Source of the DNA: Cytobacillus oceanisediminis
GTDB lineage: Bacteria > Bacillota > Bacilli > Bacillales > Cytobacillaceae
Direction: 5' to 3'
DNA length: 64,000 nt
Assembly: GCF_003182355.1 (NCBI RefSeq)
Contig: NZ_QGTW01000004.1
Span: 326,298-390,297, forward strand
Below the pieces are notes generated by a model that had not been told where the DNA came from, made no database searches, and saw only the letters and a list, made by a program, of their open reading frames with translations. Made by a program: the position numbers and the translations under genes. This document shows, piece after piece, positions 44,935-53,885 of this stretch (positions within the stretch are counted from its first letter, which is position 1; the number at the start of each line of letters is the position of its first letter).

Positions 44935-46791
44935 TTACTCCGACATGATATCCTTCCAAATCAGCAGCTGGGGAGCCTGCGATTGTATAGACGCGAGGGT
45001 GCTGGGATTGTCTTTTCCAACCCAGATACCGGCTGTATACTGGCCAGTTAAGCCAATAAACCAGTAATCTTTATAGCCGTTGGTTGTTCCTGTTTTGCCG
45101 CCTGCATATCCATTGGGCAGGCTGGCTTTTCGTCCAGTTCCGGATTGAACCGTTTTCGCCATGAGTTGTCTGAGCTTATTTGCTGTCTTACTGCTCCATA
45201 TCTGAACAGAAGGATCATCCCAGCTATAAAGCAGCTCGCCTTCCAGATTGGTCACTTTTCGTATCGATCTTGCCGGCCGGTAGTGTCCTTTATTTGCAAA
45301 GACAGTATATGCCGAGGTAAGTTCAAGCGGTGTCATTCCGTACGAGAAGCCGCCGACAGCCGCCGATAAAACATGGTCTTTTTTTGATACCATTTTAAAA
45401 CCAAACTGGGATAAATCCTTGAATCCTATTTCAATACCTATTGAATCCAGAAGCCTTACAGCAGGTGTATTATAGGAATGGATAAAGGCTTTCTCCAAAG
45501 ACACCATTCCATAGCGGGCTCCGCCAAAGTTCTGAGGACAGTAGCCGTTTTTGCAAAAAGTGCCTGCATCTACTTGATCCTGAAGAGAAGCGTTCGTCCT
45601 TTCGATATATGGCGCATAAACGAGCAGCGGTTTAATGGCAGAACCCGGCTGCCTGTAGGCCTGGAACGCTCTGTTAAAATCGTATTTTTTATAATTCTTT
45701 CCGCCGGCAATAGCTGCAATCTCATTGCTGGCATTGTCAATTACCACTGCTGCACCTTCAACATCCTTGTAGGGCAGCCGCTTTTCGAGTGAACTTTTCG
45801 CTTTTTCCTGGAGAGCGGGGTTCAAGGCTGTTTCAACTATGATACCCTGCTCCATTAACCTGGCAATTCTTTCATCGAGCTGTGCATTCAATTCTGCTTT
45901 CTTCTGATCATCCGCAAAGGAGAGCTTTTTATGATAGCCTTCTTTTTTTGAAATCAATTCCCTTAATTCTGCTTCAACATGCGTTACATAGTCCGGATAC
46001 AAGTCAATTCTTTGCTTCATCTGAAGGCTGATAGATTCGCTTTTGATCGTTTCAGCGTTCTCCTTGCTAAGGAGCTTTTCTTCTTTTAATTGGTCAATCA
46101 GTCTTTCCTGCCTCTTCTTTGTCCTGTCAAAATGCTTAACTGGATCGTAAAAGGAAGGATTATTGGGGATCGCAGCGAGAAATGCAAGCTGCGCTTTAGA
46201 CAAATCCTCAGCACTTTTTTGAAAATAAAGCCGGGATGCAGCTTCAATTCCATAAGCGCCATTTTGGAAATAAATCGCATTGATATACAATTCCAAAATT
46301 TCCTTTTTTGAAAATTTCCGCTCCAGTTCATAGGCATATAAAATCTCGCTGAGCTTGCGGTTGTAGGACTGTTCATGATTCAAAAATACATTTCGCGCAA
46401 GCTGCTGGGTAATCGTGCTGGCTCCTTGTTCAATATCATCAGATTGGATATTGATCGCCAATGCCCGGCCGATGGCAGGGATGTCAAATCCGGCATGATC
46501 ATAAAAATGCTGGTCTTCTGCAGTGATGAATACATCCTTAAGGAAGGGCGAAATGTCATCTGAAGACAAGTACACCCTGTTCACTGGCTGATGGATTTCT
46601 GAGATGACCTGTCCATTGCCTGCTTTTATGTAGCTTGTCTGCGGCAAATGGACTTCTTTTATTTGCAGGTTTTCATCCAGCACCTCATGAAAGCCTTGCA
46701 CCTTTTGGATTTCCGAGGAAGTGGCATACACAAGTATGACAAAAATGGGCAGCAATAAAAGTATGATAAAAAAGCCTGTCCATGCACGCAA
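44935..46791 (-). CDS. pbpD: Class A penicillin-binding protein (PBP4/PbpD-like)
   Basis: 618 residues from TTG 46791. An N-terminal membrane anchor, a GT51 glycosyltransferase domain (TAEDQHFYDHAGFD with catalytic Glu; GASTITQQLARN; RKLSEILYAYELE), and a transpeptidase domain with SAIK (SxxK), SYN and KTGTT. Polymerises and crosslinks peptidoglycan. Neighbourhood (yufK, kapD) and length match B. subtilis PbpD. Start uses TTG with AAGGCGG somewhat distant, so weak translation is possible. Confidence 0.88.
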   Translation of the reverse strand: MRAWTGFFIILLLLPIFVILVYATSSEIQKVQGFHEVLDENLQIKEVHLPQTSYIKAGNGQVISEIHQPVNRVYLSSDDISPFLKDVFITAEDQHFYDHAGFDIPAIGRALAINIQSDDIEQGASTITQQLARNVFLNHEQSYNRKLSEILYAYELERKFSKKEILELYINAIYFQNGAYGIEAASRLYFQKSAEDLSKAQLAFLAAIPNNPSFYDPVKHFDRTKKRQERLIDQLKEEKLLSKENAETIKSESISLQMKQRIDLYPDYVTHVEAELRELISKKEGYHKKLSFADDQKKAELNAQLDERIARLMEQGIIVETALNPALQEKAKSSLEKRLPYKDVEGAAVVIDNASNEIAAIAGGKNYKKYDFNRAFQAYRQPGSAIKPLLVYAPYIERTNASLQDQVDAGTFCKNGYCPQNFGGARYGMVSLEKAFIHSYNTPAVRLLDSIGIEIGFKDLSQFGFKMVSKKDHVLSAAVGGFSYGMTPLELTSAYTVFANKGHYRPARSIRKVTNLEGELLYSWDDPSVQIWSSKTANKLRQLMAKTVQSGTGRKASLPNGYAGGKTGTTNGYKDYWFIGLTGQYTAGIWVGKDNPSTLASIQSQAPQLLIWKDIMSE

Positions 46792-47009
46792 ATACCCATA
46801 ACACCGCCTTTTTGCAGTTTTTAAAGTCCTATCCTATTTTTCGGCTTTTTCCTCGAGGAGTTAAGTGTTTTTGCCGTTGTATGTGAAACCGGGGACGGCC
46901 TGCTAAAAAATCAGGATGAAAACGAAATTACACAGAAAATTGAAATATTTCGTGCTATAATATAAGAAAAATTATGTGCGTTAATTTTAAAATGAAAGCA
47001 GGTGAAAGC

Positions 47010-47630
47010 GTGGGGGAGGAGCACCAATATTTATTTATTGATTTTGAGTTTACAATGCCTGAAAAGGGCGGTGGATTTAGAGGGTTTTATCCGGAAATAA
47101 TTGAAGCTGGAATCGTGTCTGTTATCAACAGCCAAATTTGTGAAGAGTTTTCTTCCTATGTAACTCCTGTCCGTTTTCCAAATTTGTCCGAGCGATGCAA
47201 GTCTTTTTTGCATATTTCACAGGAACAGGTGGACCAGGGAATCACTTTTCATGAGCTCGTTGAAAAAATGAAGGACATGAACCAAAATCGGCCTTGTACA
47301 ATCATTACATGGGGCAATATGGATATGAGGGTCCTAAGGAATAATTGCAATCAGGCGGGAATAGCCTTTCCATTCAGAGGCAAAGAAGTTGACCTGTCGA
47401 TGGAATATAAGCGATTTTTTGGAGATCAAAACCAAACAGGATTATGGAAAGCCGTCCAGGAATACGGCAAAGAAGGAACTGGGAAACATCACCGGGCTTT
47501 GGATGATGCATTGACTACTTATAATATTTTCAGATTGGTAGAAAAGGATAAAAGGTATCTTCAAAAGCCGGAGCCTACGACGATCGGAGACCGGGTCGAT
47601 TTTTCCAAGCTTTTTAATAAATTTGCTTAA
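47010..47630 (+). CDS. kapD: KapD-like DEDDh 3'-5' exonuclease
   Basis: 206 residues from GTG 47010 (GCAGGTG upstream; ATG 46992 is in frame but is less well placed). DEDDh exonuclease motifs: FIDFEFTMPEKGG (Exo I Asp/Glu), NMDMRVL (Exo II) and HHRALDDALTTY (Exo III His...Asp). KapD of B. subtilis inhibits the KinA branch of the sporulation phosphorelay; the substrate is unknown. It lies convergently beside kapB. Confidence 0.85.
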   Translation: MGEEHQYLFIDFEFTMPEKGGGFRGFYPEIIEAGIVSVINSQICEEFSSYVTPVRFPNLSERCKSFLHISQEQVDQGITFHELVEKMKDMNQNRPCTIITWGNMDMRVLRNNCNQAGIAFPFRGKEVDLSMEYKRFFGDQNQTGLWKAVQEYGKEGTGKHHRALDDALTTYNIFRLVEKDKRYLQKPEPTTIGDRVDFSKLFNKFA

Positions 47631-47668
47631 CAAGCCAAATCCAGCAAAACGATTTGGCTTGTTTTCAT
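47629..47668. terminator. Bidirectional terminator between kapD and kapB
   Basis: Perfect stem AACAAGCCAAATC / GATTTGGCTTGTT with T-rich flanks on both strands. Confidence 0.85.
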
Positions 47669-47669
47669 T

Positions 47670-48050
47670 TTACTTAAAATAGTCCTTTTCCAAGGATTCA
47701 ATATTTTTAAGGCTTTGTTCAGCCCATGCGGATGAATCCCCCGTCAACTCTGTCCTCATTTTATCAAGTGCCGTTTTAAGAGAATCTTTATATTCAGGTA
47801 TTTCCTCTTCGAAGGGTTTGACCATTTGCTTTGGCACATTGGTTTGCTCCCTATATGCCAGTGCGCGCCGCTCGTGGAAAAGCATGACATCCGCCTGTTT
47901 AGGGTTATGTAAATCACCTTGCATTGGATGTTTTAAAACCGCCAATACTCTCACCAGGTAATGCTGCGGGCGAATATTCGTTACTTCCCCGATATACTTG
48001 CCTGTTTTATAAATGGCTGTTACTTTGTCGCCGATATTGATTTCTGCCAT
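47670..48050 (-). CDS. kapB: KapB-like kinase-associated protein
   Basis: 126 residues from ATG 48050 (AAAGGAGAG upstream). Begins MAEINIGDKVTAIYKTGKYIG, followed by QGDLHNPKQADVMLFHERRALAYREQTNVP, typical of KapB. In B. subtilis it is a lipoprotein-class partner of KinB encoded with it; here the start shows no signal peptide or lipobox, and kinB is not adjacent. Confidence 0.85.
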   Translation of the reverse strand: MAEINIGDKVTAIYKTGKYIGEVTNIRPQHYLVRVLAVLKHPMQGDLHNPKQADVMLFHERRALAYREQTNVPKQMVKPFEEEIPEYKDSLKTALDKMRTELTGDSSAWAEQSLKNIESLEKDYFK

Positions 48051-48210
48051 AGTAATCTCTCCTTTCCTTTTTTCTTTAGCCCTATTATGACTCACATGAT
48101 TGAAAAAACAAAGTGCAAATTTTCAATAAATCAGGTAAGCTAAAAAATAGCAGAATTTCGTTTTGCCTTATGAAGAGGGAATCAACATAGTATATAGGAG
48201 GAATGAATGT

Positions 48211-48942
48211 ATGAAATGGAGTATTTTAGCTCCGCTTCTTGTCTTAATGCTAATCCTGGCAGCATGCGGGACAAGCACTGAAAAGGAGACAGACAATGCG
48301 AACGGTTCCGAACAAGAAGAAACCAAAACTGAAAACCAGGCTAGTGAAACTCCGGATAGCTTTCCGCAATTGACAGAAGAGGTCCAGGACAATGAAAGAC
48401 TGGTTGAAATGCAGACATCCAAAGGCAATATAAAAATCAAGCTCTTTCCTGAGCAGGCTCCAAAAACAGTCGAAAACTTCATTAAACATAGCGAAGATGG
48501 CTATTATGACGGTTTAATCTTCCACCGTGTCATTAAAGACTTTATGATTCAGGGCGGCGACCCACAGGGCACCGGCATGGGCGGAGAGAGCATCTATGGA
48601 CAAGCTTTTGAAGACGAATTCTCCAACCAGCTCTTTAATATCCGTGGAGCGTTATCCATGGCCAATTCCGGCCCGAATACAAACGGGAGCCAATTCTTTA
48701 TCGTGCAAAACACAACAGTGGACCCAAGCTTGAAGGAGCAAATGGAAAAGGCCGGCTATCCGGAAGACATTATTAAAGCCTATGAAAAAGGCGGCACCCC
48801 ATGGCTTGACCACAAGCACACCGTTTTTGGCCAGGTCGTTGAAGGAATGGACGTTGTCGACAGCATTGCAGCAGTCGAAACAGCGGAGCAGGACAAGCCT
48901 GTTGAAGATGTGGTGATTGAAAAGATTGAGGTATTGAAGTAA
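48211..48942 (+). CDS. Cyclophilin-type peptidyl-prolyl isomerase lipoprotein
   Basis: 243 residues from ATG 48211 (AGGAGG nine bases upstream). Lipobox LAAC at residues 16-19 anchors it outside the membrane, then a Glu/Asn-rich linker, then a cyclophilin domain ([56 protein letters not shown]). Catalyses proline isomerisation in extracytoplasmic folding. B. subtilis PpiB is cytosolic; the lipoprotein form is common in related genera. Confidence 0.92.
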   Translation: MKWSILAPLLVLMLILAACGTSTEKETDNANGSEQEETKTENQASETPDSFPQLTEEVQDNERLVEMQTSKGNIKIKLFPEQAPKTVENFIKHSEDGYYDGLIFHRVIKDFMIQGGDPQGTGMGGESIYGQAFEDEFSNQLFNIRGALSMANSGPNTNGSQFFIVQNTTVDPSLKEQMEKAGYPEDIIKAYEKGGTPWLDHKHTVFGQVVEGMDVVDSIAAVETAEQDKPVEDVVIEKIEVLK

Positions 48943-49071
48943 TTAATAAAGATTATTAGCGTCGGCCATAAGCAAGACATTTGAACAACCGCTAAAAAAA
49001 TTGGACAGTATTTTCATAGCTGATATAATAAACCATTGAACCACTGCTTTTGGCAGAAAGGATAGAATATT

Positions 49072-49281
49072 ATGCTGCAATGGTACGTACTGTCGTTGTT
49101 TCTATATTTTCCGGAAGATAAATCAGAATACGGCCCTGCAGCCGTTACTTTTGCCATCTTTTTAGTTGCAGCCATCCTGACAATGAGATTGATCATCCGC
49201 GTATCAAAGCGCGAGGCTGCCAAGGCAAAGGAACTTGAGGATCACCTCAGCAGGCAAAATAAGCAGGAAGAGAACAGCTGA
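49072..49281 (+). CDS. Small membrane protein, unknown
   Basis: 69 residues. A short N-terminal segment, one strong membrane helix (AAVTFAIFLVAAILTMRLII) and a charged C-terminal tail (KAKELEDHLSRQNKQEEN). AAAGGA precedes the ATG. No family recognised; own terminator. Confidence 0.6.
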   Translation: MLQWYVLSLFLYFPEDKSEYGPAAVTFAIFLVAAILTMRLIIRVSKREAAKAKELEDHLSRQNKQEENS

Positions 49282-49301
49282 GAAGCTGTTCTTTTTTTGC
49301 C
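49270..49301 (+). terminator. Terminator
   Basis: Perfect stem AGAACAGCT / AGCTGTTCT followed by seven T; overlaps the last codons of the small membrane protein. Confidence 0.85.
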
Positions 49302-49389
49302 TGATCCCTCCACCTTTTTTATTCTCCTGTTTATCAAAAAAATGATTGGGCAACACTAAAGACAAAATGTCTTGATGGAGGATTCAATC

Positions 49390-49953
49390 ATGAGAAAAGC
49401 TTGGATGCTTGTTTTTGTTTTGTTTTTGGCAGGTTGTGCAGAAGAAAACATTACAAATACGGAAGTGGAAATGTTTAATGCTGTGGGAGATTCTTTAGGA
49501 ACCATCAAGGTGGAGGAACAGTCAAGCGGGGTTATGTTGAGCCTCGATTTAAACGGCTTGCCACCGGGGGAGCATGCTATTCATATTCATGAAGAAGCCA
49601 AATGCGAGCCGCCCGACTTTAAATCTGCTGGAAATCATTTTAACCCTGACAACAAAGAACATGGACTCCTGCATCCAAAAGGCGCCCATGCCGGTGACCT
49701 GCCTAATTTAATTGTTGAGGATGACGGCAAAGTGAAGGTGGATTTAATGGCTCCGCAAGTCACATTAAAAGATGGCAAAACCTCTTTGCTGACTAAGGAA
49801 GGAACTTCAATTGTCATCCATGAGGGAATGGATGACGGAATGACGTCGCCAGCAGGAGATTCCGGAGAGCGCATCGCCTGCGGCAGGATCTCGAAGGATA
49901 AAGATGAAAAGGGCCAGAAAAAGGCTCAGGATGACCAAACAACTGAAGGATAA
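49390..49953 (+). CDS. sodC: Cu/Zn superoxide dismutase lipoprotein
   Basis: 187 residues from ATG 49390 (TGGAGG upstream). Lipobox LAGC with Cys16. All metal ligands are visible: His65, His67, His83 and His144 for Cu; His83, His91, His100 and Asp103 for Zn; the disulfide Cys72/Cys164 is present. Predicted to dismute superoxide outside the membrane. Its charged C-terminal 20 residues extend past the fold. As I recall, B. subtilis YojM lacks some Cu ligands; this one does not. Confidence 0.9.
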   Translation: MRKAWMLVFVLFLAGCAEENITNTEVEMFNAVGDSLGTIKVEEQSSGVMLSLDLNGLPPGEHAIHIHEEAKCEPPDFKSAGNHFNPDNKEHGLLHPKGAHAGDLPNLIVEDDGKVKVDLMAPQVTLKDGKTSLLTKEGTSIVIHEGMDDGMTSPAGDSGERIACGRISKDKDEKGQKKAQDDQTTEG

Positions 49954-50065
49954 AATGGAGAGTGGCTTCCTGGTAAAGGGGGCTGCTTTTTCTTAATCAG
50001 AAAGCTAGGAAAATTCTGGTTTAACCCTTATAATAAAATTAAACCTTTTAAAGGAGATTGTTTAT

Positions 50066-50440
50066 ATGGGGATTTTTGATGGGTTTATTGGCAATGCTTC
50101 TGAAGCGAAAATTGAAGAGGTTCAGGAGGAATTTGCAGCAGTACTTGCTCCGAGCGAACAGGTGGAAAAAGCTTATCGGCTGGTACGGGATTTATTCATT
50201 TTTACAAACAAGCGCCTTATCCTGGTTGATAAACAAGGGATAACAGGGAAGAAAGTAGAATACCACTCCATCCCTTATAAAAGTATTACCCACTTCAGCA
50301 TTGAAACCGCAGGCAGCTTTGACCTTGAAGCCGAATTGAAGATTTGGATCTCAGGGGCTGAAGAACCGATTGAAAAGCAATTTAACAAAAGCCTAAATAT
50401 ATACGAAGTACAAAGCGTTCTTGCTGAATATGTACTGTAA
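50066..50440 (+). CDS. Bacterial PH-domain protein
   Basis: 124 residues, bPH_1 domain across nearly the whole length: LFIFTNKRLILVDKQGITGKKVEYHSIPYKSITHFSIETAGSFDLEAELKIWISG. AAAGGAG is nine bases upstream of the ATG. Function unknown in general. Single gene with its own terminator. Confidence 0.82.
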   Translation: MGIFDGFIGNASEAKIEEVQEEFAAVLAPSEQVEKAYRLVRDLFIFTNKRLILVDKQGITGKKVEYHSIPYKSITHFSIETAGSFDLEAELKIWISGAEEPIEKQFNKSLNIYEVQSVLAEYVL

Positions 50441-50443
50441 TAT

Positions 50444-50478
50444 CACCCTTTACTGGCCGTCGGTAAAGGGTTTTATTT
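50444..50478 (+). terminator. Terminator
   Basis: Stem ACCCTTTAC / GTAAAGGGT followed by TTTATTTT. Confidence 0.8.
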
Positions 50479-50539
50479 TACTTGTGAAACTAGGTGATTT
50501 TTCATAGAATGGATTTATCTTAAGTAAGGGATGTGGAAT

Positions 50540-51451
50540 ATGATCATTAAACCCCGTTTTGAACCGGAAGAATTAAAGTTACTCCGCTATTTATATCGCC
50601 GTTTGGAATCATCGGTGAAGGATGAAAATCACTATCTAAATTTGGAAAAAGGTTTTGCCGGCGAACTGCAGTTTGACAGGCTGATGCAAGAGGTTCCAGA
50701 TGATTGGATGATCCTTAATGACCTATTGCTGGAAAGCAGCAGCACTCTTTTTCAAATTGATACTCTGCTACTAGCTGGTGCAATCCTCTATATTTTTGAA
50801 GTCAAAAATTACGAAGGTGATTTTTATATTGAAAATGACCACTGGTTTACCACCTCGAAAACCGAAATTAAAAATCCCCTGCTCCAGCTTCATAGAAGTG
50901 AAACACTGCTGAGAGGACTCCTCAAGGAATTAGGCTTCAACCTCCCCATAAAACCATACCTTGTCTTCGTAAACCCCGGTTTTCAACTCTACCAGGCTCC
51001 CTTGAACCTGCCTGCCGTTTTTCCAGCCCAACAAAACCGTTTTATAGAAAAATTAAAAGGTACGCCTGCAGCATCAAAAGTAAGAAATGCAAAGCTGGCA
51101 GAACAGTTAAACTCCCGTTGCTTGAAGGAGAACCCTTTTTTTAGAGTTCCAGGCTATTCATATGAGCAGTTTAGAAAAGGGATCCCTTGTGGATCTTGTT
51201 CATCATTTCTAACTCCATTTAGCCAGAGCATTTTAATATGCAGCGAATGTGGCTGCAAAGAAGAAAATGACTCCGCAGTCCTTAGGAGTGTTGAGGAATT
51301 TAAAACCCTCTTCCCTGAAATGAAGATTACCTCAAATGGTATTTATGAATGGTGCAGCATAATTAGTTCTACTAAAGTAATTCAAAGGATCCTTTCGAGG
51401 AATTATGAGAAAAAAGGAAGAGGCAAAGCTTCTTTTTATGTTAGTAAGTAG
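50540..51451 (+). CDS. NERD-domain nuclease-related protein with C-terminal zinc ribbon
   Basis: 303 residues from ATG 50540 (AAGGG nine bases upstream; ATG 50531 is in frame). The NERD domain near residues 30-150 has the nuclease-like core: Asp in FQIDTLLLAG and the E-V-K of IFEVKNYEGDF. The C-terminus carries a CGSC...CSEC zinc ribbon. NERD proteins are suspected DNA-processing enzymes without proven function. It is followed 42 bases later by a 52-bp tandem array. Confidence 0.85.
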   Translation: MIIKPRFEPEELKLLRYLYRRLESSVKDENHYLNLEKGFAGELQFDRLMQEVPDDWMILNDLLLESSSTLFQIDTLLLAGAILYIFEVKNYEGDFYIENDHWFTTSKTEIKNPLLQLHRSETLLRGLLKELGFNLPIKPYLVFVNPGFQLYQAPLNLPAVFPAQQNRFIEKLKGTPAASKVRNAKLAEQLNSRCLKENPFFRVPGYSYEQFRKGIPCGSCSSFLTPFSQSILICSECGCKEENDSAVLRSVEEFKTLFPEMKITSNGIYEWCSIISSTKVIQRILSRNYEKKGRGKASFYVSK

Positions 51452-51492
51452 GCCGTTAATTTTAGTTTTAATACAGGTATAAAAGTTTTGAA

Positions 51493-52145
51493 GTTAATCT
51501 TTATAATTAACGACGAAACTATGGACAGTAAGCGGAGTATGGTAGTTAATCAATGTGATTAACGACGAAACAGGAGGCAGTAAGTGAAAAATGGTAGTTA
51601 ATCAATGTGATTAACGACGAAACAGCAGGCAGTAGGTGAAAAATAGTAGTTAATCAATGTAATTAACGACGAAACAGGAGGCAGTAAGTGAAAAATGGTA
51701 GTTAATCAATGTGATTAACGACGAAGCTGGAGGTAGTAAGTGAAAAATGGTCGTTAATCAATGTGATTAACGACGAAACAGGAGGCAGTAGGTGAAAAAT
51801 AGTAGTTAATCAATGTGATTAACGACGAAGCTGGAGGCAGTAAGTGAAAAATGGTAGTTAATCAATGTGATTAACGACGAAACAGGAGGCAGTAAGTGAA
51901 AAATGGTAGTTAATCAATGTGATTAACGACGAAACAGGAGGCAGTAGGTGAAAAATAGTAGTTAATCAATGTGATTAACCACGAAACTAGAGGTAGTAAA
52001 TGAAAAATAGTAGTTAATCTATGTAATCAACGACGAAACAGGAGGCAGTAAGTGAAAAATGGTAGTTAATCAATGTGATTAACGACGAAACTAGAGGTAG
52101 CAAATGAAAAATGGTAGTTAATCCTGTTAGATTAAACGACGAATC
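51493..52145. repeat. 52-bp tandem repeat array, 13 palindromic units
   Basis: Thirteen palindromes with consensus GTTAATCAATGTGATTAAC start at 51493 and then every 52 bases to 52117 with no drift; only the last palindrome is two bases longer. Between palindromes lies GACGAAACAGGAGGCAG followed by TAAGTGAAAAATGGTA, with few substitutions. Period 52 is not a multiple of 3, so the array does not code for one protein. It lies between the convergent NERD gene and patB. Confidence 0.95.
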
Positions 52146-52219
52146 TTGTAAAGGGAACCTGGTATTGTAGTTAAATTATTTAATACATCTCATGATGATA
52201 ACAGGTTTAGGCCGGAGTA

Positions 52220-52255
52220 AAAAGAATAAGAGCACGGAACCCCATCCGTGCTCAA
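52220..52255 (-). terminator. Terminator of patB
   Basis: Minus strand stem GAGCACGG / CCGTGCTC followed by TTATTCTTTTT. Confidence 0.8.
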
Positions 52256-52262
52256 TCCCTAC

Positions 52263-53432
52263 TCACCCAAACGCTCTCTTTAATCTTTCCAGCCCATCCA
52301 CCAAGACCTCATGCGGGCAGGCGATGTTCATGCGGACGAAGCCTTCGCCGCCGGGGCCGTATTTTGGTCCGGGTTCCAGGGCGAGTTTACCCTTTTCCAG
52401 CAGCTGCTTTCTAAGCTCATCATCATTCATTTCAAGCCTGCGGCAGTCAAGCCACAATAAATAAGTGCCATCAGGCTCGATCATGTTAATGCCGGACAAT
52501 TCCTTTTTTATAAACTGCGCTGCTGTCTTTTTATTTTCCTCCAGATAGGCCATTAATCCATCAAGCCATTTTTCCCCATGGCGATAAGCTGCTTCCATGC
52601 CAAGGATTCCGAAGGCGGAAAGGGTGAAAAAGCCTTGTTTGCCTTGTTCTTCCTGGAAGGCTTTCCGCAGTTGATCATTGCTGATGACTGCAGCGGACGC
52701 CTGTATTCCTGCAAGGTTCCATGTTTTTGTTGGCGCAATGCAGGTGATGGTAATATCGGCGAAACGCTGATCAAGAGAAGCAATTGATATATGCTTGTTC
52801 CCTTTGAAAATTAGATCGGAGTGGATTTCATCCGAGAGGATGGTACAATCGTATTTCACACACAGCTCTCCGATTTTCCGCAGCTCTTCCTCAGTCCACA
52901 TTCTGCCTCCGGGGTTATGCGGGTTGCACAGCAGGAATAATTTCACGCCTTCCTTAAGCTTGCTTTCAAAATCCTCAAAATCGATTTGATAGCGGCTATT
53001 TTCGAGCTTCAGCTGGGAATTAACAACTGTTCGCCCATTTTTTTTGATCATCTCGAAAAAGGGTGTATACACTGGAGACTGTAACATCACTTTATCATCT
53101 TTTTCGGTAAAAGCCTGGATGGCTGTTGCAATGGATGGAACGACTCCGGTGCTATACAGGATCGAAACTTTGTCAACTTTCCAGCTATGCCGGTTATTCA
53201 ACCACTGAACAATTGCTTCAGCAGTAGAATCAGGTGCGTATGTATATCCGAAGATGCCATGATCCATTCTTTCCTCAAGTGCTTTCTTTACTTCTTCAGG
53301 AGGCTGAAAATCCATATCCGCCACCCACATTGGCAAAACATCTGTAGTGCCAAAAACCGCCTTGGTCATATCCCATTTAACAGAAGCTGTATTTTCCCGG
53401 TCGATTTTTTGATGAAAATTAAATTGATTCAA
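52263..53432 (-). CDS. patB: PatB/MalY-family cystathionine beta-lyase/aminotransferase
   Basis: 389 residues from TTG 53432, with AAGGCGG eight bases upstream; GTG 53441 overlaps that site. Fold-type I PLP enzyme: VKWDMTK, LPMWVADMDF, LLCNPHNPGGR, SDEIHSDL and the PLP lysine in APTKTWNLAG. Cleaves cystathionine or cysteine C-S bonds, with secondary aminotransferase activity. Its position next to yugE/yugF matches B. subtilis. Confidence 0.9.
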   Translation of the reverse strand: MNQFNFHQKIDRENTASVKWDMTKAVFGTTDVLPMWVADMDFQPPEEVKKALEERMDHGIFGYTYAPDSTAEAIVQWLNNRHSWKVDKVSILYSTGVVPSIATAIQAFTEKDDKVMLQSPVYTPFFEMIKKNGRTVVNSQLKLENSRYQIDFEDFESKLKEGVKLFLLCNPHNPGGRMWTEEELRKIGELCVKYDCTILSDEIHSDLIFKGNKHISIASLDQRFADITITCIAPTKTWNLAGIQASAAVISNDQLRKAFQEEQGKQGFFTLSAFGILGMEAAYRHGEKWLDGLMAYLEENKKTAAQFIKKELSGINMIEPDGTYLLWLDCRRLEMNDDELRKQLLEKGKLALEPGPKYGPGGEGFVRMNIACPHEVLVDGLERLKRAFG

Positions 53433-53550
53433 TACTGTCACCGCCTTTATGATTCTTTTATGTATCCTGACTCTATGATATGATATTGATACTAAAAATT
53501 AAAACAAAGCGGCTCCAGGCTGGCAGCCGAACGATAAAAAGGTGATAAAC

Positions 53551-53811
53551 ATGGAAATTCAGCAGACAAACCTTTTGCTCGTCCATACCCTGGATCAATG
53601 GGATCCATTTGGAATCGGACCGGGAAATTATGATACAGAAATTGCAGATTCAGTCCAGGCTGTCCACGATCTCGATGACAGGGACAAGCTTGCAAGGAAA
53701 ATTCAGTCCATATATGAATTCTCTTTTGAGGAAATCATCCCCTTGGAAAAATGCAAGGAAATTTCCGCCCAGCTTCTTGATATCAAGAATAATGGTTCAT
53801 GCACCATTTAA
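53551..53811 (+). CDS. yugE: YugE-like DUF1871 protein
   Basis: 86 residues from ATG 53551 (AAAGGTGA upstream). DUF1871: HTLDQWDPFGIGPGNYDTEIADSVQAVHDLDD. Small helical protein of unknown function, between patB and yugF as in B. subtilis. Confidence 0.82.
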   Translation: MEIQQTNLLLVHTLDQWDPFGIGPGNYDTEIADSVQAVHDLDDRDKLARKIQSIYEFSFEEIIPLEKCKEISAQLLDIKNNGSCTI

Positions 53812-53846
53812 TTAACCTAATACGGCAGATAAGCAGTTTAGACTCA

Positions 53847-53884
53847 ATAAAACGGCAGCCCTCCATGGTGTGCCGTTTTTTTCG
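53847..53884. terminator. Bidirectional terminator between yugE and yugF
   Basis: Stem AAAACGGCA / TGCCGTTTT with T tracts on both strands. Confidence 0.85.
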
Positions 53885-53885
53885 T

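Noticed and set aside
47834..47850. Sigma-54-like TGGCAC...TTTGC inside kapB
   Set aside because: Spacing is one base too long, and it lies on the opposite strand within a coding region with no gene to drive.
51493..52145. Possible CRISPR array
   Set aside because: The supposed spacers are almost identical in every unit, the period is constant at 52 bases, and no cas gene is near.
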